Shown here: positions 1 to 7,210 of the stretch, piece after piece
How the letters are laid out: each line of letters begins with the position of its first letter
How positions within the stretch are numbered: the first letter of the stretch is position 1
IMG/VR virus record: IMGVR_UViG_3300045119_000187
Coordinates: 1-45,468 of that record
Length of the DNA: 45,468 bases
Strand: one strand, 5' to 3'
From: a virus
Notes under the pieces: generated by a model
The model's database searches: none
What the model was told of the DNA's origin: nothing
Seen by the model: the letters and a program-made list of their open reading frames with translations, nothing else
Position numbers and translations under genes: made by a program

Positions 1-1
1 T

Positions 2-754
2 GGGTTCTTCTACAAGATGGTAGATGACAAGGGGAATCGGCCCCCTGAAGAATGGTTGTACGTTCGTCGACAATGGGCCGCATGGTGTCGATGGATCCTA
101 TCCAACAATCGCCGGCAACTAGATTCCGAAAAGCAGGTACGTCAACACCTGGACACGCACCCCGATCATTACCCTGACGGACTCGCGGCGCTCGAAGCGT
201 GGCGCAAGATCCAACCGACTTTCGAGCCCGTCACCGTCCCGGTTTGGGTCGATGAATCTGCGCTCCAATTGGTGGAGTATTGGCTATGCAGCAACCCCTC
301 ATCAATTATTTGGTGCGAGCACATTGCAACGGCAGAAAAGCTTGCCAAGCGAGCTTGCCTAAGTTACTATGGTAAAGGTGGCGTTGACCAATGGGGGCGC
401 CACGTCATGAGCCGGGAGAAAGGAGAGAGTTTCATCGCATCAATGCAGAGTCTCGGCGAAGGTTTCAACCTGCAAAATCATTCTCGAAATTACTTCCTGG
501 GCTTTCCGCCCAACGGAATGCAAACCGAACAAATTCTAGGACGGACTCATAGGTTTGGACAGGAAGCGGATGAAGTTTCGGTTGACGTCCACCTAGGATG
601 TATTGAGCATATCGGAGGATATTGGAAATCCTTGGAAGATGCCCGATATGTCCTAGAAACCACGGGCGCTGAGCAAAAAATTCTATTGGCAGATATGACC
701 GGTATTCCCCAATTAGGGGAAGAACCTACAGGATATCAGTGGCAAAAAACGTAG
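2..754 (+). CDS. SNF2/DEAH-type helicase, C-terminal half (5' end cut by window)
   Basis: This is the second RecA-like domain of a superfamily 2 helicase. The open frame runs in from the first bases of the window, so the gene is truncated here. Residues around nt 445-565 hold GEGFNLQ and a motif VI of the SNF2 kind (QILGRTHRFGQ), which closes the ATPase site with an arginine finger. The N-terminal half, with Walker A and DEAH, is at the other end of the window (44539-45468). The halves are not joined in frame by simple circularisation; roughly a dozen residues appear to be missing. Such helicases in phages usually act in replication or recombination. The TAG stop is also the first unit of a pentamer repeat array. 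Identification is firm; the exact role is inferred. Confidence 0.85.
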   Translation, partial: GFFYKMVDDKGNRPPEEWLYVRRQWAAWCRWILSNNRRQLDSEKQVRQHLDTHPDHYPDGLAALEAWRKIQPTFEPVTVPVWVDESALQLVEYWLCSNPSSIIWCEHIATAEKLAKRACLSYYGKGGVDQWGRHVMSREKGESFIASMQSLGEGFNLQNHSRNYFLGFPPNGMQTEQILGRTHRFGQEADEVSVDVHLGCIEHIGGYWKSLEDARYVLETTGAEQKILLADMTGIPQLGEEPTGYQWQKT

Positions 755-805
755 TTGAGCTGTGCGAAGCCACGCGTAGCGCAGCGTACCGCAGCAAAGC
801 AAAGG
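751..805 (+). repeat. Pentamer (NNAGC) array, upstream copy
   Basis: Eleven consecutive 5-base units, most of the form NNAGC (for example GTAGC, GCAGC, AAAGC), fill the gap between the helicase stop and the ribosome site of the next gene. The first unit contains the TAG stop codon. The register is kept without slips. A five-base period is incompatible with coding selection, so this is non-coding structure. Two similar arrays lie after the next gene. Confidence 0.75.
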
Positions 806-811
806 ACCTTT

Positions 812-1396
812 ATGAAAACGATTGATGTCACAATTCAAGGTACGACTCCACTTCTCTGCTGTAGGTGGAACGAATCCGCCGAGCAAGAAAAGAGCACCCG
901 CCGCACGTTGCAAGAGAAGAAACTCCCGCGAGAGGAAGCGGAGTCCTACGCATATAAGGGACCTGACGGATACGGATTCCCGCTTGCTGCCATCATCCGG
1001 GGGATCTCGGAAGCCGGGAGCAATCACAAGCTTACCGGTTCGCGCAAGTCGGCAAAGTTCGCCGTTATGGGCTCTGTGATTCCGGTAGGGGAATTCGCAT
1101 TGCTCGTTTTGCCCGGGACTGTGACACCTATTGAGTCTTTCGAGGTAGACTCAAGGCGCGTTGTCATCCCTGCAACGAAGGGCGCCATTACCAGGCATCG
1201 CCCGCGTTTCGATGAATGGGCCCTGTCATTCTCCCTTAGGGTGAATGACAAGATCGTCCCTGTCCCGTTCATTGAAAAGCTTCTGAACGAAATGGGAGAG
1301 ACTATCGGAATTGGAGCATTCCGGCCAGCCAAGTGTGGCCCTTTCGGAACGTTCGTCGTAACCCTTTGGAAGGATCAAACCGCGAAAGCGGCGTAG
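812..1396 (+). CDS. Phage protein with RAMP-like glycine-rich C-terminal loop, function unknown
   Basis: A 194-residue protein starting at ATG 812 behind an AAAGGA ribosome site; an upstream TTG at 755 would read through the repeat array and is rejected. The N-terminus has a beta-strand-like start followed by GTTPLL (residues 10-15). Residues 165-181 read IGIGAFRPAKCGPFGTF, a spacing that resembles the G-rich loop of RAMP-fold RNA-binding proteins. I recall similar proteins (a GxTPLLxxR start and a HRPRFDEW-like core) as a common phage family of unknown function next to recombination genes. The fold link is my inference. The gene is bracketed by pentamer repeats and a tRNA-like element. It sits between helicase and ssDNA-binding-like genes, so a nucleic-acid role is plausible. 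Confidence 0.85.
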   Translation: MKTIDVTIQGTTPLLCCRWNESAEQEKSTRRTLQEKKLPREEAESYAYKGPDGYGFPLAAIIRGISEAGSNHKLTGSRKSAKFAVMGSVIPVGEFALLVLPGTVTPIESFEVDSRRVVIPATKGAITRHRPRFDEWALSFSLRVNDKIVPVPFIEKLLNEMGETIGIGAFRPAKCGPFGTFVVTLWKDQTAKAA

Positions 1397-1482
1397 CGCA
1401 GTAGAGCCGAGTTAAGCTCAGCAGAGAACACTGTAGCGTAGCAGAGCAAAGCGTAGCGCAGTAGAGCTCAGCTCAGAAAAGC
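1393..1482 (+). repeat. Pentamer (NNAGC/T) array, downstream copy 1
   Basis: Eighteen units of five bases in one register, 17 of them with AG at positions 3-4 (GTAGC, GCAGT, AGAGC, AAAGC and similar). The first unit contains the TAG stop of the preceding gene, exactly as in the array at 751. The array runs directly into the stem of the structured element at 1481. It has no open frame of its own. Confidence 0.8.
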
Positions 1483-1526
1483 GAATGTCCCGTTAGGGGT
1501 ATACAGGTGCAAGCCCTGGCATTCGC
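1481..1526 (+). ncRNA. tRNA-like three-way RNA element without anticodon arm
   Basis: A 7-bp closing stem (GCGAATG at 1481-1487 with CATTCGC at 1520-1526) encloses two hairpins. One is small (TCCC/GGGG, loop GTTA, 1488-1499). The other has a 4-bp stem (1504-1507 with 1515-1518) and a 7-base loop TGCAAGC. Stem, loop size and loop sequence mimic a tRNA acceptor stem stacked on a T-arm; the loop differs from the T-loop consensus mainly at the second base. There is no anticodon arm and no encoded CCA. It lies in the middle of the pentamer arrays. It may be a structured leader or a processing target; function unknown. Confidence 0.5.
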
Positions 1527-1529
1527 CCG

Positions 1530-1614
1530 AAAGCATAGTGAAGCCATGCTCAGCCCTGCTCAGTTTAGCCGAGCGTCGCGGAGCGAAGTTTAGCATAGAG
1601 AAGCACAGCACAGA
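1530..1614 (+). repeat. Pentamer (NNAGC) array, downstream copy 2
   Basis: Seventeen more five-base units follow the tRNA-like element (AAAGC, GAAGC, TTAGC, CGAGC, GGAGC and similar), ending just before the AAGGAG ribosome site of the next gene. A few units have TG or CG in place of AG. Together with the two other arrays it makes this about 240-base gap almost wholly repeat plus structure. Confidence 0.75.
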
Positions 1615-1634
1615 TCATTTTAAGGAGATCAACC

Positions 1635-2414
1635 ATGGGCGACATTTGGGACGGACTGCCGGGCGCACCGGTATTCGAATTCGGAACGTACCTCAATCCG
1701 GGGCATTACGATGTCCTGATTGATAAGGTATTCACCAAGACAACGCAGAAGAGCGGCGATGGTTTCATCTCAGAAATGCAAATCTTGACCGCTCAAAAGC
1801 GCGTTGAGCCGGAGTATGCAGCGATCGACCCGAGTCCAGTCGGCACCTCCGGAACGTTCTATCTCAAGATGCAAAATCAAAATACGTTCCTTCCTAACTT
1901 GAAGCAATTCTATTGCGGCATCTTCGGAATTGACGTCAACTCACCTGACGGACAACAGTTCAATCAATACCTGTCCGCATTCGCGCGGCGAGTAGTCAGC
2001 GCGGAAAACCTCTTGGGTGGACTCCGCGCGCACGTAGGGACGCGTTACAAGATCATCCAATCCGGTCCGAACCGGGGAAACAACTTCACGGCGCATGATT
2101 GGGCGCCCTACGTGCTCGATTTGAACGATGGGTATAAGACGCCTGATTGGAAAGAATTGCTGGCCCGACCGGTTCCCGCGTTCGCGCAAGTGCCGCAACA
2201 AGCCGCGTGGCCGGCGTACCAGGCTCCGCCGCCCGTCCCTCCGCCCAACGGCGCATGGGCTCCGCCTGGCGCTCCGGCTTGGAATCCGCCCGCGGGTGCT
2301 GTGCAACGCCCGCCCCCTCCGCCCGCACCTCCGGTCAACCCTACGGCAGGATGGCAACGCGCCAACGGATACAGGCTCAACCCTGCGACCAATGCATGGG
2401 AGCTTGACACCTGA
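1635..2414 (+). CDS. Probable ssDNA-binding protein with proline-rich tail
   Basis: A 259-residue protein with a perfect AAGGAG ribosome site 7 bases before ATG. The first ~180 residues form a compact domain like phage single-strand-binding or DUF669-type proteins. The last ~75 residues are low complexity, rich in Pro and Trp (PPPNGAWAPP, PPPPAPP), and end in a small W-containing motif, RLNPATNAWELD. Long disordered tails ending in a docking motif are typical of SSB-like hubs. A similar motif occurs in the Cas4-like nuclease tail at 43165-44349. Its position directly before the DNA polymerase supports a replication role. The binding function is inferred from context and layout. Confidence 0.7.
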   Translation: MGDIWDGLPGAPVFEFGTYLNPGHYDVLIDKVFTKTTQKSGDGFISEMQILTAQKRVEPEYAAIDPSPVGTSGTFYLKMQNQNTFLPNLKQFYCGIFGIDVNSPDGQQFNQYLSAFARRVVSAENLLGGLRAHVGTRYKIIQSGPNRGNNFTAHDWAPYVLDLNDGYKTPDWKELLARPVPAFAQVPQQAAWPAYQAPPPVPPPNGAWAPPGAPAWNPPAGAVQRPPPPPAPPVNPTAGWQRANGYRLNPATNAWELDT

Positions 2415-4267
2415 CCACGGCAGTAGACACCGAAACCCTTCTCTTCCGCCCTGGGATGATGGCCCCTCCGTTGGTGTGTCTCTCCTGGCCTGACGGGGTT
2501 TTGCATCGTACGGATGCCTGGCAAGCGAAAGTGTGCGAGCTCATTCCCGGCGGCATCGTGGGCCATCATTTCGCCTACGATGCCGCCGTTATGTGTGCGA
2601 CCGATCCGGGTATGTGGCCGATTCTAGTGGACGCGTACGAGCGTGACCTAGTGACTGATACGATGTTGAGGCAGAAGCTTCTGGACGTCGCGGCCGGTAT
2701 TAGGTCCTATGAAGACGAGAACGGCAAAGCGATCAAGGTGTCCTATTCCCTGGACGGCGTGGCTCGGCGCCTGTGTGGTATCCAGTTGGACAAGTCGAGC
2801 GTCAGGTTACGCTATCAAGAGCTTTGGGACGTACCGATCTCTCAATGGCATCCCTCATTTTATCACTACGCACGCGACGATGCGAGGGCGACGCAACAAG
2901 TGTGGCAAGCGCAAGAATCCCAAAGCACGTTCCTACAGGACCAATACCGTCAAGCCCGCGCCGCGTTTTGGATTCAGCTCATGGCCGTATGGGGGTTACG
3001 CACAGACTTGAAGGCTATCGAACGACTCGAAAGCAGGGTTCGCGAGGAGCATAACATCTTGGCGGCGGACCTTCTCACCCAAGGTTTGCTAAGGCGAGAG
3101 CGAAAAGGACTCGTCAAAAACATTAAGGTAGTCGCCGAACGGGTTGCGTGGGCCTACAGTTCCACGGGTCGCGAGATTCCCTTGACCCCCAAGGGCAACG
3201 TAGAATGCGACCGCGAGACCTGTCTAACCAGCGGCGACGCGTTGCTCGCTCAATACTCTGCTTTCGGGCGACTGAATACGTTGCTCTCAGGGGACTTGGA
3301 CCGCTCCGGCAACAAGAAAAAGCATCCCCTATGGGAGGGCGTCAACGCGCCGATCCATAGTCGCTTCGATACCATCCTAGAAACGGGACGCACGTCATCC
3401 TCTGCACCCAACGTGCAGAACAAAAGGCGCGATGGTTTCCCCTGTAAGGAACACAAGGCGTTTGACGCCCGATGCGAGAATTGCGTAGGTGTTCGTGAGT
3501 GCTTCGTCCCTCGAGAGGGATTGGTGTACGTCGCGGCGGACTACGGCGGATTGGAGTTGTGCACTCTAGCGCAGACGTGCGTCACCCTGCTAGGTCGCTC
3601 TTCTCTGGCGGACATCCTGAACGCGGATAAGGACCCGCATATGATGGTCGCGGCGGACATCCTCGGATGGTCCTACGAGCAATGCAAGGCGTACAAGGAT
3701 GATCCTGCCTACGCCAAAATGATTGACGATGCCCGACAGACGGGCAAGGTGGCCAACTTCGGTTTCCCCGGTGGACTGGGCGCCAATGCATTGGTTCATT
3801 TCGCTAAACAGACTTACAACGTCACTTTGACGGTGGATGAGGCTAAGGCACTAAAGAATACCTGGTTCCGCATCCTGCCTGAGATGAGGGATTACTTCCA
3901 ACTAATCGATCAGATGACCAAATCCCAGGGGTATATCATCCAACTATTCAGCGGACGATACCGAGGCGGACCAAGTTATACGGCGGCGTGTAATTCGTTC
4001 TTCCAAGGCTTGGGAGCGGACATCGCGAAAGCCGCCGGATGGGAGGTAATGAAACTCTGTTATCGGGAGAATAAGGCACGCATCGTGAATTTCGTGCATG
4101 ATGAGCTGGTAACGGAAGTCCACCCTGATTACGTGCAGGAATGGGCGCCCCTACTAAGCAAGACGATGATCGACGCCGCGAAACCATGGCTACCTGACGT
4201 CAAGATCAAGGTCAGTGTAGCGGCCATGAAGAGGTATTCCAAGGGCGCAAAGGGGTTGACTCTGTGA
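2411..4267 (+). CDS. Family A DNA polymerase with 3'-5' exonuclease domain, CTG start
   Basis: The replicative polymerase, 618 residues. Motif A is DYGGLEL at about residue 377, motif B includes K446 and GKVANFGFPGG, and motif C is VHDEL at about residue 562. The exonuclease motif I DTET is at residues 6-9. It lies upstream of the first ATG (2456), so an ATG start would destroy it. The frame is closed by a stop at 2405-2407, and the only near-cognate start between is CTG at 2411. That CTG overlaps the previous stop as CTGA and has GGGAG about 9 bases before it. Start codon CTG is therefore strongly indicated. The gene ends in a GTGA overlap with the resolvase. Confidence 0.93.
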   Translation: MTTAVDTETLLFRPGMMAPPLVCLSWPDGVLHRTDAWQAKVCELIPGGIVGHHFAYDAAVMCATDPGMWPILVDAYERDLVTDTMLRQKLLDVAAGIRSYEDENGKAIKVSYSLDGVARRLCGIQLDKSSVRLRYQELWDVPISQWHPSFYHYARDDARATQQVWQAQESQSTFLQDQYRQARAAFWIQLMAVWGLRTDLKAIERLESRVREEHNILAADLLTQGLLRRERKGLVKNIKVVAERVAWAYSSTGREIPLTPKGNVECDRETCLTSGDALLAQYSAFGRLNTLLSGDLDRSGNKKKHPLWEGVNAPIHSRFDTILETGRTSSSAPNVQNKRRDGFPCKEHKAFDARCENCVGVRECFVPREGLVYVAADYGGLELCTLAQTCVTLLGRSSLADILNADKDPHMMVAADILGWSYEQCKAYKDDPAYAKMIDDARQTGKVANFGFPGGLGANALVHFAKQTYNVTLTVDEAKALKNTWFRILPEMRDYFQLIDQMTKSQGYIIQLFSGRYRGGPSYTAACNSFFQGLGADIAKAAGWEVMKLCYRENKARIVNFVHDELVTEVHPDYVQEWAPLLSKTMIDAAKPWLPDVKIKVSVAAMKRYSKGAKGLTL

Positions 4268-4695
4268 GCCTGTGGGCATTTGATCCGGGGGCGGATACGG
4301 GCTGGAGTCGTTTTGACGGCGGTTACCTCCGTGCGTGCGGATTGATTCATCCCGGCCGATTCCACCAATTCTCACCATCTGTAGTCTATCAGGACGACAC
4401 CGCAATCATCGAACGCCCGACCCATTATCCGGGAACGGACGCCAACGATTTGATTATCCTCGCCGAGAGGGCTGGACAACTCCAAGGATGGTGCGACGCC
4501 AGGGGTATCAAGTGGGAAATGGTCGAACCCAGGACGTGGAAGGGCTCAGTTCCCAAACCGATCCATAACAAGCGTGTCGAAGCGAAACTCACGCAAGGTG
4601 AGTTATACCTCTTGGACCATTGCGGCTGCGCCAAACGTCAGCGAAACAATGTAGTGGACGCGATCGGTCTCGGCTTGTGGAAGATTAGGCGATGA
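4264..4695 (+). CDS. RuvC-like Holliday junction resolvase
   Basis: A 143-residue RNase H-fold nuclease. The N-terminal strand carries the first catalytic Asp (FDPGADTGW), an acidic residue follows in AIIERP, and the C-terminal helix has NVVDAIGLG with the last acidic residue, the order seen in RuvC-type resolvases. It would resolve branched replication or recombination intermediates before packaging. The GTG start overlaps the polymerase stop, so translation is probably coupled. Confidence 0.8.
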   Translation: MSLWAFDPGADTGWSRFDGGYLRACGLIHPGRFHQFSPSVVYQDDTAIIERPTHYPGTDANDLIILAERAGQLQGWCDARGIKWEMVEPRTWKGSVPKPIHNKRVEAKLTQGELYLLDHCGCAKRQRNNVVDAIGLGLWKIRR

Positions 4696-4925
4696 CAGAC
4701 GAAGCATTCAAAAAGGTTTTAGCTGAAATTCACGAACAGCACGGGTGTTTAGTAGAAAGTCGTGTAGAAATCCGCGCCATCATTGAAGCCGCAATCAAAG
4801 AACGTGACAACGAAATTGCTGTAATGTTGTTTGAGATCTCCACTATGCTCAATTCTCGTCCGGGGAACGATGACATCGTGTCGGCGCTTGATCATTTGGC
4901 AGGTAAATTGTCAGGGGAAGATTAG
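4692..4925 (+). CDS. Small helical protein, unknown
   Basis: A 77-residue acidic protein predicted mostly alpha-helical, without Cys or recognisable motif. ATG overlaps the resolvase stop. I do not recognise the family. Base composition is slightly more AT-rich than in the polymerase. Confidence 0.6.
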   Translation: MTDEAFKKVLAEIHEQHGCLVESRVEIRAIIEAAIKERDNEIAVMLFEISTMLNSRPGNDDIVSALDHLAGKLSGED

Positions 4926-4928
4926 GCG

Positions 4929-5672
4929 ATGACATTCAACTATACCATTAAAGCACATCCAACCAATTATGGTGGAACGTTATTCCGTTCTCGCCTAGAA
5001 GCAAGGTGGGCCGCGTTCTTTGATCTGGCCGGTTGGAAATGGGAATATGAGCCTATCGATTTTGTAGGCTGGACTCCGGATTTTTTGATTAGCTATTATT
5101 GCGGGCATTCAGACTGTGATCCGTATCATAGTCTATATATCGAAGTTAAACCCTATTCTAGTATTGATCAATTCAATGGACATCCTTGTCGTCCAAACGG
5201 ATATTCTATCCACGACGGACCAGGCGCCTTCGGTCTCTCACCTGAAATTACTGAATGGTGTTTGACTCATGGTGCCGGGGGAGGTACTGAGGATGTAACT
5301 TGTCGAGTGGAAGAGTGGGAGAGGTTATGGCGCGAAGCGGGGAACAAAACGCAATGGCAGCACCCATCACAGAAAGTCTTTAGCGGATCTAAAGTTACTC
5401 CGCAACAGATTACTGACTTATTTAGGAAAAATGCTGGTGTTAGTCATGTTAGTGATCGTTGGTATCTTAGCGTAGGTGGAAGTTGCCGCGATTGCGGTAA
5501 TAAGCGCGAAGACGAGCAAGACGAAGAATATTGTGCGTGTCCAGGATCTCCGGTTTTTGAATATCCGTATATTCGTATGCGTGTACCTCGTTGCGGGCTA
5601 TGCGGGGATCCTAAGTGCCCGAAACCCAATCCAGGTTCTAGGGATGCTGCCGAATGTCTGGCGCACAAATGA
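4929..5672 (+). CDS. PD-(D/E)XK-like nuclease with Cys-rich C-terminus
   Basis: A 247-residue protein. The N-terminal third has the pattern FRSRLEARWAAFFD, then YEPIDF, TPDFLI and LYIEVKPY, which is the E...PD...ExK layout of small restriction-endonuclease-fold proteins. The C-terminal third contains two groups of Cys pairs (CRDC, CAC, CGLC, CPKP) that look like zinc ribbons. It could be a phage DNA endonuclease. The three bases between it and the preceding stop indicate the same operon. The middle 80 residues are not recognised. Confidence 0.65.
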   Translation: MTFNYTIKAHPTNYGGTLFRSRLEARWAAFFDLAGWKWEYEPIDFVGWTPDFLISYYCGHSDCDPYHSLYIEVKPYSSIDQFNGHPCRPNGYSIHDGPGAFGLSPEITEWCLTHGAGGGTEDVTCRVEEWERLWREAGNKTQWQHPSQKVFSGSKVTPQQITDLFRKNAGVSHVSDRWYLSVGGSCRDCGNKREDEQDEEYCACPGSPVFEYPYIRMRVPRCGLCGDPKCPKPNPGSRDAAECLAHK

Positions 5673-5893
5673 ATTTCCCCGACTACATTACCCGCCGAAT
5701 GCACGAGACCGGGGAGACCCAAGAGAACTTGCTCCGCCTGGTTCAAGAGCGCATCCGGTCTTACGGAGGGTATATCTCGCGAACAACGCTCATGTCATGT
5801 GCGAACGGAATGAAATTGAGTCTCTACCAGAAAGCTCGTCTAATCTCCGATGCGACGGACGGGGTTGTCAGCGTACAAGAGCTTTGTGAGTAA
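5669..5893 (+). CDS. Small HTH-like regulator candidate
   Basis: A 74-residue protein. The pattern YITRRMHETGETQENLLRL followed by SRTTLMSCANG and LISDATDG resembles a short Cro/XRE helix-turn-helix, so DNA binding is possible. ATG 5669 overlaps the previous stop; an in-frame ATG at 5654 would add five residues. Confidence 0.55.
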   Translation: MNFPDYITRRMHETGETQENLLRLVQERIRSYGGYISRTTLMSCANGMKLSLYQKARLISDATDGVVSVQELCE

Positions 5894-6074
5894 ACGAGGT
5901 TCGCCTGTCCTACGTCCGTTCTTCTGGGTATCAGATATGGGTGTCTACCTCTTGACGGACGCTGACATGTTCCAATGGCTCGCCCTCGGGGTATCTACAG
6001 TTTGGGTCGTATGCGCCGACAATGAAGAGCACGCGCAAAGGATTCTATGCAAATTGACCAAGCAATTATCGTAG
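5886..6074 (+). CDS. Small hypothetical protein
   Basis: A 62-residue product from GTG 5886, overlapping the previous gene by 8 bases and the next by 28. It is rich in aromatic residues (WVSDMGVYLLTDADMF) with a mixed alpha/beta look. Unknown function. Longer upstream starts would overlap the previous gene extensively. Confidence 0.45.
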   Translation: MSKRGSPVLRPFFWVSDMGVYLLTDADMFQWLALGVSTVWVVCADNEEHAQRILCKLTKQLS

Positions 6075-6631
6075 AAGTAGAATCGGAATCTTCTACCTAC
6101 GCTCAGGCCGCGCAGCAAATCCGTAATTGGAATATCGCTACGGATGTTGATTTCGCCCAAGCATCGGAAACCGTCAAACTCGCTAAGGCGAACTTCCGCC
6201 GCTTGGACGACAAGCGCAAAGAATTGACGCAACCCCTTCTCAGGGTGAAGAACGGGATCGACAAATTGTTCCGTCCGGCTCTAGACGCTTTGGAGGATAT
6301 CGAACGCACCCTTAAGAAAGGCTTGGCGGACTACACGTTGGGTCAACAGAGGCTCGCCGCGTCGGTCATGGCTGAGAGCGCCGCCCTGGCGTCACAAGGC
6401 GTCGTCCCTACGGCCATCGTGCCGGAGGTACCCTCCGCGCAAGGGGTGAGCGTTAAAGCGGTTTGGGACCCTATCGTGACGGACCCTGACGCTGTACCTC
6501 GAGAGCTCTGCTCGCCCGACCTGGACAAGATCAGGGCGCGGGGTTGGTACGCCGATACAGTTCATAACCCCCCTCAAGAAATCCCGGGCGTACGTTGGGA
6601 ACTTCGCGGACAGGTAACGGTGAGGAAATGA
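6047..6631 (+). CDS. Coiled-coil phage protein, unknown
   Basis: A 194-residue protein. Residues ~25-100 are strongly helical with heptad-like spacing (DDKRKELTQPLLRVKNGIDKLF). After an Ala/Val/Pro-rich linker a C-terminal segment has conserved-looking WELRGQVTVRK. The general layout is common in phage early regions, but I cannot assign a function. The ATG overlaps the preceding gene. Confidence 0.65.
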   Translation: MQIDQAIIVEVESESSTYAQAAQQIRNWNIATDVDFAQASETVKLAKANFRRLDDKRKELTQPLLRVKNGIDKLFRPALDALEDIERTLKKGLADYTLGQQRLAASVMAESAALASQGVVPTAIVPEVPSAQGVSVKAVWDPIVTDPDAVPRELCSPDLDKIRARGWYADTVHNPPQEIPGVRWELRGQVTVRK

Positions 6632-6981
6632 AATACCATTGCAATGAATTGCACCCGGACACTAAAACGCAGTGTAATCTTGCCCCCAATCATGAGGGAG
6701 ATCACAAGCGCAACGGTTTAGTATGGGGTCGGGTGAAGATGGCAATCATCGGCACCGTTCCTCCGGTTCCTACATGGCACGATCCAATCAACCATCCCAC
6801 CCATTATACCTCCCACCCAAGCGGCGTGGAGTGCATCCAAATCGTTGAGCACATGAATTTCAACCGAGGTAATGCCATCAAATACGTATGGCGCGCCGGG
6901 GAGAAGGGACCTGTAGAAGAGGATTTGCGCAAGGCAATTTGGTACCTCGAGAGGGAGATCAAACGTCTTGTCGATGGTTGA
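6628..6981 (+). CDS. DUF3310-like protein with N-terminal zinc motif
   Basis: A 117-residue protein starting at ATG 6628 in an ATGA overlap. The C-terminal half has the DUF3310 signature: NHPTHYTSHPSGVECIQI, then GNAIKYVWRAG and a final helix LRKAIWYLEREI. Members are widespread in phages and are sometimes called nucleotide-kinase-like without proof. The first 30 residues contain CN...C...H...H, which could bind zinc. Confidence 0.8.
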   Translation: MKYHCNELHPDTKTQCNLAPNHEGDHKRNGLVWGRVKMAIIGTVPPVPTWHDPINHPTHYTSHPSGVECIQIVEHMNFNRGNAIKYVWRAGEKGPVEEDLRKAIWYLEREIKRLVDG

Positions 6982-7210
6982 CCTTCAAGGTTTGCTAGAA
7001 GAATTCGCAGAGCGTTCGGCTTCGCGGCTATACAAGGAAGATTTACAAGGTTTCCGTATTATCTCTTCCCCCTTCGGTCCCCCATCAGAAGGAAAACCCA
7101 CAGCCTGTAAATGCTGTGGTAAGTCTGTAACCCAGCAACCTACAGGGCGTCCGCGTAGTTTCTGTCTCTTATGCGCTAGGGCGCATGGCAAGAAATGTTC
7201 TCACAAGTAG
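6974..7210 (+). CDS. Small zinc-ribbon protein
   Basis: A 78-residue protein whose C-terminal half has CKCCGK and CLLCARAHGKKC, a likely Cys4 zinc ribbon in a basic context. It lies immediately before the large terminase and overlaps it by 16 bases. A DNA-binding accessory role is possible but unproven. Confidence 0.55.
   Translation: MVDLQGLLEEFAERSASRLYKEDLQGFRIISSPFGPPSEGKPTACKCCGKSVTQQPTGRPRSFCLLCARAHGKKCSHK

Noticed and set aside
1481-1526. Canonical tRNA gene
   Set aside because: Only 46 bases, no anticodon arm, so I list it as tRNA-like only.
751-1614. CRISPR array
   Set aside because: There are no 20-40 base repeats with spacers; the unit is five bases and variable.
1538-1723. 61-codon frame across the second repeat array
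   Set aside because: It reads through repeats into the next gene in another frame.
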